DNA from: Paralithodes platypus
Taxonomy: Eukaryota > Arthropoda > Malacostraca > Decapoda > Lithodidae
Reading direction: 5' to 3'
Length of the DNA: 64,000 nt
Assembly: GCA_032716605.1 (NCBI GenBank)
Contig: CM064485.1
Coordinates: 32,899,722 to 32,963,721 of the forward strand
This document shows positions 32,092 through 43,136 of the stretch, piece by piece; the first letter of the stretch is position 1, and each line of letters opens with the position of its first letter. The notes under the pieces are model-generated. The model did no database searches, had not been told where the DNA came from, and worked only from the letters and a program-made list of their open reading frames with translations. Position numbers and translations under genes: made by a program.

Positions 32092-33341
32092 TCAACTATT
32101 ATTGACAAGATTTATTTCTGGTTTGTGCTTATTTATCAGCATTTTTTCGCCTATTAAAGCCTCATACGTGCTTCTAAACCTGCCGATGATTTCAAAATCC
32201 CTCTCCGAAAAAGGGTGATCTTCATTACGGGAGTGTTCCCTTACTGCAGAAAATGACATACTCCTCAAAAATATTCCAGACCTAAAGCTTTTCCCCAAAT
32301 GCTCATATATTCTCATTTTGAATGATCTACTCGAACATCCAATGTACCCAGCCTGACAACTGGGACAAGTGAATTTATACACGATATTTGAGCATAAAGA
32401 GTCCGGCACCCGATCTTTGAAGTTGAAGAAGGTTCCTATCCTGAAATCATTGTTGAAAACAATTCTAAAATTTATTGCAGGAAAACTTTCCCGGAGTACG
32501 TTACTAAGTAACTTGCGAAAATCATAGCTCACTCTCCCATAGAAAGGCATTTTGACATACTTAACAAGTTTAGGCACATCGTAAGTTACCGATCTGCAGT
32601 GTAACACTTTATTATACATAAATTGTTTTAGCACTCTGTGAAACAAATCCATTCTATAATTATTTTCCAAAAAATACTCTCTTAGTTTTCAAAATTCTTC
32701 ATGAAGTGTGAAATAGTTAGAACAAATCCCGTAGGCTCTCTCAAGAAGTGTTTTGATGGAATTAAGTTTATATATTTCAGGGCAATAACTAAACCAACTT
32801 AAACCCAAGCCAGTGAAACTGGGCTTTCTATAAATTCCAGTAGTTAACCGATTACATGATTTAGTGATTAAAACATCCAAAAATGCTAAAGTATTATTAT
32901 CCTCGTTTTCACAGGTAAATCTTATGTTTTTATGCTGCTTGTTCATGTAACTGAAAAATCTATCATTATCATCCCTAGTTTTGAATATTAAAAATGTATC
33001 ATCTACATACCGCCTATATAAGATAGGCTTACAATCTGGTGGACAACTCCCAAGCCACTGAACCTCCTTGTTACATAAAAATGCATCAGCGAACAAAGGC
33101 CCTAAACTCGATCCCATGCTAACGCCATCTACCTGGCTATAAAGGTTGTTATTAAAGAGAAAAACAAGATTCAGAAGTGGCGAATCTGAATAACTTTCTA
33201 ACCAGAGTCTTACCTAGTCCAAAAAAGGTGCTTGGTTCAAACTTATCTAAAATTATATCTAACGTTTCATCCAGTGGTACATTTGTAAACAAAGACTCTA
33301 CATCATAACTTGCTAAATAAAAATTATTAGGTAAATCTAAA
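32092..33341 (-). pseudogene. Penelope-like RT/GIY-YIG, left arm, inactivated
   Basis: Same protein as the right-arm copy, with two lesions: an extra T in a T-run (minus strand, near 33165) that shifts the frame before the GVSMGSSLGP motif, and a TGC-to-TGA change near 32686 that stops the frame after TLHEEF. Downstream the frame stays open to the natural stop at 32092. Catalytic YVDD is retained in the middle segment (32689-33117). Confidence 0.85.
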
Positions 33342-34590
33342 TTTAGATTTACCTAATAATTTTTATTTAGCAAGTTATGATGTAGAGTCTTTGTTTACAA
33401 ATGTACCACTGGATGAAACGTTAGATATAATTTTAGATAAGTTTGAACCAAGCCCCTTTTTTGGACTAGGTAAGACTCTGGTTAGAAAGTTATTCAGATT
33501 CGCCACTTCTGAATCTTGTTTTCTCTTTAATAACAACCTTTATAGCCAGGTAGATGGCGTTAGCATGGGATCGAGTTTAGGGCCTTTGTTCGCTGATGCA
33601 TTTTTATGTAACAAGGAGGTTCAGTGGCTTGGGAGTTGTCCACCAGATTGTAAGCCTATCTTATATAGGCGGTATGTAGATGATACATTTTTAATATTCA
33701 AAACTAGGGATGATAATGATAGATTTTTCAGTTACATGAACAAGCAGCATAAAAACATAAGATTTACCTGTGAAAACGAGGATAATAATACTTTAGCATT
33801 TGTGGATGTTTTAATCACTAAATCATGTAATCGGTTAACCACTGGAGTTTATAGAAAGCCCAGTTTCACTGGCTTGGGTTTAAGTTGGTTTAGTTATTGC
33901 CCTGAAATATATAAACTTAATTCCATCAAAACACTTCTTGAGAGAGCCTACGGGATTTGTTCTAACTATTTCACACTTCATGAAGAAGTTTGCAAACTAA
34001 GAGAGTATTTTTTGAAAAATAATTATAGGATGGATTTGTTTCACAGAGTGCTAAAACAATTTATGTATAATAAAGTGTTACACTGCAGATCGGTAACTTA
34101 CGATGTGCCTAAACTTGTTAAGTATGTCAAAATGCCTTTCTATGGGAGAGTGAGCTATGATTTTCGCAAGTTACTTAGTAACGTACTCCGGGAAAGTTTT
34201 CCTGCAATACATTTTAGAATTGTTTTCACCAATGATTTCAGGATAGGAACCTTCTTCAACTTCAAAGATCGGGTGCCGGACTCTTTATGCTCAAATATCG
34301 TGTATAAATTCACTTGTCCCAGTTGTCAGGCTGGGTACATTGGATGTTCGAGTAGATCATTCAAAATGAGAATATATGAGCATTTGGGGAAAAGCTTTAG
34401 GTCTGGAATATTTTTGAGGAGTATGTCATTTTCTGCAGTAAGGGAACACTCTCGTAATGAAGATCACCCTTTTTCGGAGAGGGATTTTGAAATCATCGGC
34501 AGGTTTAGAAGCACGTATGAGGCTTTAATAGGCGAAAAAATGCTGATAAATAAGCACAAACCAGAAATAAATCTTGTCAATAATAGTTGA
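33342..34590 (+). CDS. Penelope-like RT with C-terminal GIY-YIG endonuclease (5'-truncated)
   Basis: The frame is open from the palindrome centre; the first Met is at 33391, but homologous coding (NFYLASYDVESLFTNVPL) continues upstream of it, so that Met is not the true start. RT motifs: VDGVSMGSSLGPLFADAF (residues 54-71 from 33391), catalytic YVDD (95-98) and FVDVLI. The C-terminal GIY-YIG domain begins near residue 302 with YKFTCPSC, AGYIGCSSRSFKMRIYEH and a conserved tail (EKMLINKHKPEINL). Penelope-like proteins are usually 600-900 residues; the N-terminal part is missing. No stop or frameshift is seen. Confidence 0.85.
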
Positions 34591-35437
34591 AGGTTCATTA
34601 TTGGGTACAATTGGTTGCTTTTTGGGTGTTCATGTAGTTTGGTTTTTCATTTTATTTCGTTTAATTTTCACCATATTTTGAGTTTACATATAGAGTTCAA
34701 ATGTGTTCAGTTAATCAGTCCCTCATCGTCTTTCATTGGAGACTGGTGGTATCATGGTGAGTTCCGATTTGTTGTGACAATTTTCCTTTATGTGAATTTT
34801 CAACATTTATCTTTTGTTTCTTAGAGTCCAGTAATTCAAATGTACTTTTTTGCTTTATGTTGCGGTTCGATGTGATTAGGATTACTATGATTTGCTTCTA
34901 ATTTTACTAGATAATTTGAAATGTTTTGTAAAGTCCTTCATTTTAATATTCTCGTTTATTATGATTGCTTTTGCTAAGTCTTGTCCTCACATGGTTGGAT
35001 ATTAGCATAATACTGTGGACGCTGTTTAGCGGTAGGTTAAATTTTGTTTAATAGATTTTAGACTTTACAGTTCAGAATAATATTTGAATTGAAAAAGAAA
35101 TGATAATATAAATTTGATATCTTATGCGTTTTTATTTCTTTTGTTGCATTGAGATTTAACAATTTTGAATTTGATGGTGTTTAGCCGTAGATTTATTTAA
35201 TATTTAAACCTTGCCTAGTTGGCCAAAATTATGTTGTTTAATTGTTTTTTAGATAGGCAAATTGCCACGTGTTCAACAATGCATTACATTTTAGTGATCC
35301 TGTTTTAGCAATATATACAGAGTTATACTAAATTTTTAGGATCTGTTGGTAACCCTTTCTTGAGGATGGCTGCGTGACGTCGCCGAAAATTAGAATAAAT
35401 CATGATGTTCCACAACGTATTTCTTCTCATTGCCCTA

Positions 35438-35443
<6 letters not shown>
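34591..35443 (+). other. 3' untranslated region of Penelope-like element, right arm
   Basis: Non-coding part of the arm, mirrored at 31238-32091. It ends TTCTCATTGCCCTACTA before an (AT)n run (35441-35491) leading back into the TGACCT array. Short open frames here have no motif. Confidence 0.7.
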
Positions 35444-35493
<50 letters not shown>

Positions 35494-36586
35494 ATTTTTG
35501 ACCTTGACCTTTATCTTGACCTTTATAATGTCTCATTTAATTTTTCATTTTCATTTAAAGTGTAACTAAATCACCAAATGTGAAGTTTGCATGACAAGTA
35601 AGGAAAATAGCATATTGATCTTATATTTGACCTTGACCTGTGACCTTTACCTTCCATATGGACTTATAGTTTTTGTATGACCTTGGCCTCTGCATTCCAA
35701 ATATACATGGAAAGCCTAGTGAGAATCTAACGGTTAGTATAAAAATACTAGTAATAACTTATTTTGACCTTTGACCTTGACCTTACCCTTTAGAATATTT
35801 ATCTAAGATTTGGGCAATACGATATCAAGGTTACCAGTAACTTGCAGTGTGAAAATGAAGACATTTGAGTAAAAACTAAAAATAAATAGTACAAGTTGAC
35901 CTTTGACCTTGACCTATAATTATGTAAGATTAAATTTGTTGTTTTCATTGTCATTGCCCAGGAAAATCAGATAAGCATGCCTAATTTCATTAAAACCCAT
36001 CAGTTAGTTTCATATATATTAATAAAATAGTTTACTTTGACCTTTGATGTTTATCTTGACCTTGATGGTATGTCTCAAACTCATTATTTTCCTTTTTATT
36101 TAAAGTGCAGCAATCTCACCAAATTTTGTGAAGTTTGCATGAAAAGTAAAGAAAATGGCATATTGACCTTATATTGGACCTTGACCTGTGACCTTGACCT
36201 TTCATCTGGACTTGTATAGTTTGTGTATGACCTTGGCCTATGTATTCCAAATATACATGGTAAGCCTAGTGAGAATCTAACCGTTATTATAAGAAATAAT
36301 AGTAACAACTTATTTTGACCTTTGACCTTGACCTTACCCTTTAGAATATTTATCTAAGATTTGGGCAATACGATATCAAGGTTACCAGTAACTTGCAGTG
36401 TGAAAATGAAGACATTTGAGTAAAAACTAAAAATACAGTAAAAGTTGACCTTTGACCTTGACCTGTTACCTTGACCTATCTATATGTAAGATTAGATTAG
36501 TTGTTTTCATTGACATTGCCCAGAAAAATCAAATAAGCAAGCATAATTTCATTAAAATCCATCAGTTAGTTTCATATACAGTATAT

Positions 36587-37105
36587 GTTGTTGTTGTTGT
36601 TCCCCAAGCTGCCTGGCCGAACAGCCCCAAGGCCCCGAGCAATTCCAAGGCCATAACCGAGCACCCCCACAGAACCCTCCCCGCCGACCACAATAAAGCC
36701 TGGGTGACCGAAGCCACTCCATGGCGGGGAGCTGAGGAGGGTGCGGAAACGCCCGGGAAACCACAGCCCCACCCAGGGCCCTGTGCCCCTCAGCAATTAT
36801 GAGGAGAAAGTTGAGGGGCAAGGGAAAAATGTGACTCTTTGGCTTCCAATCTTGGTAGATTGGGAGGTCAATCCACGGAAGAGACGCAGTCACTTGAGAT
36901 CTAGAAAATATATAAGTTAAGGAACCGTCAGAGTAAGCTATGGGTATGGCAGAGATTGCTCAGCTCTCACTCTGATAGACCAGCCCATCACCACATGACT
37001 ATAACCCAATCCTCTCAGCATCAGCTAGGAAAGGCCCTAGAAAGCCGCCTTTGGCGGGGGGATAGCTCCCCTATTTCAACCCCTTTCAGGGTTGGGCACC
37101 TGCCC
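36587..37105 (-). mobile_element. SINE-like retroposon with (AAC)n tail, copy 2
   Basis: Full-length match to 7593-8126 with few differences. The 12-bp duplication TATACAGTATAT is at 36575-36586 and 37106-37117. The unoccupied version of this site is visible in the neighbouring array unit at 36003-36035 (CAGTTAGTTTCATATATATT then AATAAAATAGTTTAC). Confidence 0.85.
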
Positions 37106-37779
37106 TATACAGTATATTAATAGAATAGTTTACCCTGACCTTTGACCTTCATCTTGACCTTGATGATATTTGTCTCAGAATTCATTATTTTCATTTTCAT
37201 TTAAAGTGCAGCTATCTCACCAAATGTTGTGAAGTTTGCAAGAAAAATAAAGAAATTAGCATATTGACCTTATATTTGACCTTGACCTGTGACCTCGCCT
37301 TTCATATGGATTTGTATAGTTTCTTGTATGACCTTGGCCTAGGTATTCCGAATATACAGTACATGGTAAGCCTAATGGAAATCTAACAGTTAGTGTAAGA
37401 AATACTAGTAAAAATCGCATTTTGACGTTTGACCTTGAATTTTGACCCTATCCTTTAGAAAATTTATCTGAAATTTGGTCAATCAGATATGAAAGTTACC
37501 AGTAACTTGTATAGTGAAAATGAAGAAATTTGAGTAAAAACTAAAAGATATGATATATTGACAATTTTTTAACCTTGACCTTTGACCTTAACCTTTAAGT
37601 TAAATTGAAAATTTATTTTTGACTGACAATCGCATTAACCAAATGAATATACCTGTGAAATTTGGTGAAAATCCATTAAACGGTCTAAGAGTTACCGGAC
37701 AGAAAGACGACGACGGACAAGTTGACTTGTGGTGCACAGTATACGGGCGGGATCTGTGTGCGCGATACCACTCTGCTTC

Positions 37780-37800
37780 GCAGAGTTGATAATTAAATAT
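37780..37800 (+). other. Short hairpin at array end
   Basis: ACTCTGCTTCGCAGAGT, a 7-bp stem with a 3-nt loop, follows GATACC. A near-identical hairpin ends the inverted fragment at 2545-2570. It marks the terminus of the repeat; Helitron-type termination is one possibility, but a CTRR end is not evident. Confidence 0.5.
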
Positions 37801-37811
37801 ATTCTGAAGAA

Positions 37812-37890
37812 AAAAGAATCAAAGTCGTCGCACATGCGCAGATCCATCCACACGGCATCGGCGCAGCAGCACGGGTGCTCCGTACACACG
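37812..37890 (+). repeat. Repeat G, right copy
   Basis: GTCGTCGCACATGCGCAGAT, CGGCATCGGCGCAGCAGCAC and GGGTGCTCCGT. Inverted relative to the copy at 29145-29235. Confidence 0.6.
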
Positions 37891-39882
37891 GTCATGGCCT
37901 CTCCTGTCAAACTACAGTATACTGTATATCTCATCCTGATTATTTTCAACCGAATCATCATCATCCTCATCAGCCTGAGTTAGTCTACTGCAGGACAAAG
38001 GCCTCTCCTAAACGAAATTCGAAAGCAACAAACTATTTAACCCTTAATTAGCGGCGAGCAACATAAGTCGAGTTAAATAAAGCTGGACTATGTGGCGGCG
38101 CTCGACATAGGTCGTGTGGCAATTTCAGCACGTAATGTTGCTGAGAGAGAGAGACAAGTGGTGGCAGGAGAGTAGCGAGCGTATGACTGCTCCAGACCAC
38201 CGCGGCGAACCTACTGACACGAATCCCACCTCCTCCCTCCAGGGGCGTAGCTAGAGGTTTGGAGGCCCAGGGGGCTTGGTGCCTGGAGGGGCCCCCTCCA
38301 TGGTTTGCTTATTATAGAAGGGGGTGGGGGTTGGAGTGGCGAGCGAAGCGAGCCTTATCAGTTGGGGGGTTCGGGGGGGCGCTGTAAGCCCCCCCGAGAA
38401 AATTTTAGAATAATAATGCTACCTAGGTGCATTTTGACGTTATCCATGACTCCACTGGTAATAATTTAATATACAATTAATTATTATATCACCGTCATCT
38501 AATGGATTAGGAATACATGTACAATGGATGGTACAATACTGTAAAACATATAGGCATATATCTTCTAAAACCCTAAACGTACTTTCCTGAGGTTAAAAAC
38601 AAAATAAAAAAATATTTTTGTCTATGCAGTATGTATACTAACTTTAGCTATTTATTCATATTTTTTGGTGAGTAAATTATTAAAAGGTTATACAAATGAT
38701 AAGTGATTAAGGATTGGTATAATGTTTAACATTTGGTTAAATATACATTTATAAATAAATAATTCTAGTTAAACTCGATAAACAATAATGGGGTTGAGAA
38801 TGTTCTTCCTACAAATGCCATTTCCTAAACAGAGAATGTTTAGGCCTTATTATCTCTGCTAGGTTATATCACAATTTAATCATATAATATACAAAAAAGA
38901 AAAGAAAAAAAGGAAATCTTAATTCTTAACTTTGACTTAATACTTTGAAGTATATAGAGCATTTTGTGATCATTTTCATCCTACCTACTTTGATGAACTC
39001 TTTCTCTTTGTCGTTCATTAGGCATGTCTGAAATAAGAATATAAATATAATACTAATAAAATAATAAAAAATAATAATGTATATGAAACGTGATAACATT
39101 AAAATATTATTTCAACCCCACCACTGGCGTTAGGGAGTTAAAATAGGCGTCATTGGTAGGCCTAATCAAGCTATGCATTACCTCAAATCTCAATACTGGG
39201 GGCCTCTTCTTGAGAACCCCAGTAACTTGTTAGAAAGCTTACCAACGTTTGCACCTGACCCTGAACCAGCCAAAGGGCTAGATTAACCTACAAACGAGTA
39301 TTCAATGCTCACAACTGTGTTCCTTCTTATTTCACAGTTCCTGGGCTTGATATGTACAGCCACCATAGCCTATATATGGAAGGCGTATGGTAGCATAAAT
39401 AAAAGTGCTCCAGTCTAAATTTGAAAGAATGAGTCATAGTGCTCATAGCCTAACCAAGGTAGCCTACACTCTACACCATTAATGTTGCCTCGCTATGCTC
39501 TATTTTAGCTGATGTATTGCACCCATACTTAATTGACTAATATTAAACGACTATGCATCTTCTTTCACGATAAAGCTAAGGTTTAGTAAGACCATAAACA
39601 TTGTATAGGCTATGTTAGGCCCCCTACAGTTCGAGAAAAAAATATGAGACCAAAACATAGGCCTACAAATTTCAAGGCCTAAAAATTTAGCACTTTAGAA
39701 GTGTAGCCTACTCTACAAATATCTTCGATACCACTCAACTTTCTCACAAGGTTAAGTACATTAGTAGGTTAGGTAGTAGGGGTAGGCAGCCCCGCCCAGG
39801 GAAGTACTACCGCCAAGGTTTCGGGAGACTCAGGGAATAGCCTGAATTCCATTTTCTCTCCCAGGCCTTGGTAGCTGGATAC

Positions 39883-39931
39883 ATATCTTTCTGCCTCACA
39901 CATCCCCCTGATGTGTGAGGCAGAAAGATAT
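39883..39931 (+). promoter_or_regulatory. Perfect 22-bp stem-loop in LINE 5' UTR
   Basis: ATATCTTTCTGCCTCACACA plus TC pairs exactly with its complement across a 5-nt loop (CCCCT), 130 bp upstream of the ORF. Its role is unknown. Confidence 0.7.
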
Positions 39932-40064
39932 CAGGAAAACCCTCTTTATATAACATACACATCCAACTTCACGACATTGCCCTACATCGCTATCCTCTAT
40001 CCATAAAATACTACTCTTCCCACTACATATCATACATGTAACACCATACACTTACCTTATAAAT

Positions 40065-43061
40065 ATGGCAGTACAATTGTTAAGAGCAAACCTGGTGGTC
40101 CCTCGGATATCCACCCCCGGCAGGGTTGGGTTATTGACACAGGGCCCTCCCGGTCGTCATCATGCGACTGTGTCAAGAGCATTGCAACGTCCCAAAGCTG
40201 CTTGTCAGTACAGCTATTTCTTTAGTAATATAAGGGGACTTCACTCTAACATCAATTCTGTACACCAATTTCTTCAAGCAGAATCCCCTACTCTCCTTTT
40301 TTTGACAGAGACTCAAGTAACATCCACATCTGACACATCTAGATTTAATTTTCCAGGTTATCAACTGCTCCAAAATTTCAGACCTAAAGGTGGTGTATGT
40401 TGCTTCGCAAAATCTGAAATTGCCCTGGAGGAGGTTACTAGTTTCAATTGTCCCTATTTTGATTATTCTATATACAAATTAATTTCTGCTGGTAAATTTA
40501 AATACATATGTTGCATCTACCGTTCCCCAAATACTCCTCCAGAGCAAAGTCTTTTTGAATCTCTGTCCTCACAACTCGGTGTCCTCAACTTAAATGCTTC
40601 TTCTGAAATCACTGTGTTGGGTGATTTTAATGTCCATAATGTTGAATGGCTCACTCATTCAGCCAGGACTGATGATGCTGGTCTTGAATGTGAGCTATTT
40701 GCAGACTCATTTAATCTCATTCAACTAGTCAACCAACCCACCCGTGTACCAGATAATCCTAATCATAATTCCCACCTACTGGACTTATTTTTAACAACCA
40801 ATTCAGAAAATTATGATGTTACAGTGAGGTCCCCACTTGGATCTTCTGATCACTGTCTGATACAGGCCACCTGTCTATCACCTACCACACCTTCCCACTC
40901 TGAACCTGTTTTGGTGACTAAATGGCATTACGATAGGGCAGACTGGGAGGGTCTTCAAGGTTTCTTTATTGATATTCCCTGGACCTCTTTCTTTTCTAAT
41001 GATGCACACTCCACCTTGAGCCACATACAAGATTTTGTAAAAATTGGAATGGAAACTTTTATTCCTCATCAAAAGTACAGTAAAAGATCTAATTCACCTA
41101 AATGGTTTGACCATAATTGTGCTAGAGTAACTGAACAAAAAGCAATAGCCTACAATGCATACACAAGATCAAAAACACTGGAAGCCTTTAATTACTTTAG
41201 AAACATCAGAAATCATGCCAAAACTGTATTAAACCTAACTAAATCAAACTTTCTCCATAAGCAGGCAAATAAACTTCTAAATAATCCAAATGATAACAAA
41301 ATATTTGGGTCTACTCTTAACTCATTCAAATCCAACTTCACTACTGCTTCATCCATTCCACCATTAAAATCTCCGACTGGCAATCTTGTAAGTGACCCAC
41401 GAGGTAAAGCTAACCTTCTTGCAGATATTTTCTCCACCAACTCAACCTTAGATGAAATAAATCAAGATGTCCCTGTACTTAATTTTAATTCACCTGAAAT
41501 TCCCTCACTTAAGATCCACACCAGACATGTCAAAACTATTTTGCAGAATCTCTCAGTAGATAAGGCTCCTGGTCCAGATGAAATTCCTCCAATAGTACTT
41601 AAGAATTGCTCCTTGGTGCTCGCTCCTGTATTGGCAAACATTTTCCGTCTGTGTACTCATACCTCATGCTTCCCAGTACCCTGGAAAGAAGCAAACATCC
41701 ATCCAGTTCCTAAAAAAGGTGCCTCTTCAGATCCATCAAACTACAGACCAATAGCTATAACTTCCACTCTTGGCAAAGTTTTTGAAATTATATTAAATAA
41801 TCACATAATTAAGCATCTGGAGAATAATAAATTAATCAGTGATAGGCAATATGGTTTTAGACGATGTCGATCAACTGCAGACATTCTTTGCCTTCTTACG
41901 CATCAAATCAACCAAGCTACAGACCAACATGGTGAAACACATACAATAGCACTGGATATATCAAAGGCATTTGATAGAGTCTGGCATCAATCCTTATTGT
42001 CAAAGATGTCACACTACGGCCTTGCATCATTAGTTCCACTAATTTCTTCTTATCTTCATAACAGAAAAATACGTGTAATGGTAGATGGCCTTTATTCTCA
42101 ATTTCACTCAATAAATGCTGGTGTTCCCCAGGGATCAGTTTTGGCCCCAACTCTGTTCCTCATTCATATCAATGATCTCATATCTACCACTCATAATCCA
42201 ATACATTCCTACGCAGATGACTCAACACTCCACAGTTCCTTCACATTTACCAATTCTTTCACCCAACCCGATCTTATAAATTCAAAAATAAACACTGCAA
42301 TTTCTCTGAACCGGGACCTTTCTAGAATTAATGAATGGGGACAAGAGAATCTAGTTTCCTTTAATGCACAGAAAACCAAGTACATTCAATTTTCTAACCG
42401 ACAGAATCTCACTGACTCCCATATATTTTTTAATGATGTAAATATTCCCACTTCCCCTAGTATTGACATTCTCGGTGTAACATTAACTACTAACTTGAGC
42501 TGGACACATTATGTTAGAAGCATTGTTAAGAATGCCTCTAAAAAACTGGGACTCCTGTACAGAGTTCGAGAATTCTTCACTGACGAGCAGTTGGCCGTAA
42601 TATATAAAAGTCATGTGCGCTCTCAGATGGATTACTGTTCACCTCTGTGGGGTGGAAGTGGAGTGGTTGCATTGAGGCAGTTGGACAAAATTCAAAATAA
42701 AGCTATTAGATTAATCAATAACCCTGCAATCACACAGGACCTTCCTACATTAGCCATACGAAGAAACGTTGCATCCCTTGCATTATTCTACAGATATTTT
42801 CACAGCAATTGTTCCGAGGAACTTGCTTCAATTGTGCCGCCTCTCCACATCTTTCCCCGTAGAACTAGGGCAGCTGAGAGCGCCCATGAATTTACACTTT
42901 CTCCTCCACAATGCAGAACTTCTGCTTATCAGAATTCATTTATCCCCAGAGCTACTACTCTTTGGAATTCACTTCCCTCGAATTGCTTTCCACAAACTTA
43001 CAATCAACAAATGTTTAAATCCAGTTGTTACAAACATTTTATGAATGGAGGATGCCTTTAG
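40065..43061 (+). CDS. LINE ORF2: AP-like endonuclease plus reverse transcriptase
   Basis: 998 codons, intact. The N-terminal endonuclease/exonuclease/phosphatase domain (about residues 50-275) shows NIRGLHSN, FLTETQ (catalytic Glu), IYRSPN, VLGDFN and GSSDHCLI. RT (about 480-800) shows VDKAPGPDEIPP, NYRPIAITSTLGK, DRQYGFRR, LDISKAFDRVWHQ, AGVPQGSVLAPTLF (near 685) and catalytic SYADD (near 715). The C terminus has RNVASLALFYRY and TLWNSLPSNCFP. The layout fits Jockey-superfamily LINEs. No separate ORF1 is seen upstream. All catalytic motifs look intact, so it may be recently active. Confidence 0.9.
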   Translation: MAVQLLRANLVVPRISTPGRVGLLTQGPPGRHHATVSRALQRPKAACQYSYFFSNIRGLHSNINSVHQFLQAESPTLLFLTETQVTSTSDTSRFNFPGYQLLQNFRPKGGVCCFAKSEIALEEVTSFNCPYFDYSIYKLISAGKFKYICCIYRSPNTPPEQSLFESLSSQLGVLNLNASSEITVLGDFNVHNVEWLTHSARTDDAGLECELFADSFNLIQLVNQPTRVPDNPNHNSHLLDLFLTTNSENYDVTVRSPLGSSDHCLIQATCLSPTTPSHSEPVLVTKWHYDRADWEGLQGFFIDIPWTSFFSNDAHSTLSHIQDFVKIGMETFIPHQKYSKRSNSPKWFDHNCARVTEQKAIAYNAYTRSKTLEAFNYFRNIRNHAKTVLNLTKSNFLHKQANKLLNNPNDNKIFGSTLNSFKSNFTTASSIPPLKSPTGNLVSDPRGKANLLADIFSTNSTLDEINQDVPVLNFNSPEIPSLKIHTRHVKTILQNLSVDKAPGPDEIPPIVLKNCSLVLAPVLANIFRLCTHTSCFPVPWKEANIHPVPKKGASSDPSNYRPIAITSTLGKVFEIILNNHIIKHLENNKLISDRQYGFRRCRSTADILCLLTHQINQATDQHGETHTIALDISKAFDRVWHQSLLSKMSHYGLASLVPLISSYLHNRKIRVMVDGLYSQFHSINAGVPQGSVLAPTLFLIHINDLISTTHNPIHSYADDSTLHSSFTFTNSFTQPDLINSKINTAISLNRDLSRINEWGQENLVSFNAQKTKYIQFSNRQNLTDSHIFFNDVNIPTSPSIDILGVTLTTNLSWTHYVRSIVKNASKKLGLLYRVREFFTDEQLAVIYKSHVRSQMDYCSPLWGGSGVVALRQLDKIQNKAIRLINNPAITQDLPTLAIRRNVASLALFYRYFHSNCSEELASIVPPLHIFPRRTRAAESAHEFTLSPPQCRTSAYQNSFIPRATTLWNSLPSNCFPQTYNQQMFKSSCYKHFMNGGCL

Positions 43062-43136
43062 GCACATGGACCTTTTTGTTTTATCTGTGTTTTTCCTTCC
43101 TCCGTTCATTGTCTCTTAAAAAAAAAAAAAAAAAAA

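Larger units (their letters stand above)
31238..35443. mobile_element. Two Penelope-like elements, head-to-head, no spacer
   Basis: Arms of about 2.1 kb are inverted repeats with a centre between 33341 and 33342 (GTAAATCTAAATTTAGATTTAC). They differ by scattered substitutions and few indels. Each arm holds the 3' part of the same element: RT from within its N-terminal part, a GIY-YIG endonuclease and a ~0.85-kb 3' region. Both are truncated at the same base. An about 40-bp unpaired segment lies left of the left arm (31195-31237). Confidence 0.9.
29940..37690. repeat. TGACCT-rich tandem repeat array, about 550-700-bp units
   Basis: Dense in TGACCTTTGACCTTGACCT. Longer unit landmarks recur: a TATTCC(G/A)AATATACATG block near 30705, 35695, 36245 and 37348; GAAAATGAAGACATTTGAGT near 35853 and 36402 (about 550 bp apart) and a variant near 37515; CAGTCTAGGAAGAGTTTAGG near 30236 and 31023. 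The array is interrupted by the Penelope palindrome and a SINE; subtracting these restores a regular period. A similar dispersed TGACCT repeat is, to my knowledge, common in aquatic animal genomes. No coding potential. Confidence 0.75.
39780..43136 (+). mobile_element. One-ORF LINE with 5' hairpin and poly(A) tail
   Basis: 5' UTR from about 39780 (GGCAGCCCCGCCCAGGGAAG and TACTACCG), ORF 40065-43061, short 3' UTR and a 19-A tail at 43118-43136. The exact 5' end and target duplication are uncertain. Inserted in the hAT-like element. Confidence 0.75.

Noticed and set aside
37774..37800. Definite Helitron 3' terminus
   Set aside because: The hairpin is present, but no CTRR end at the right distance and no AT target could be shown.
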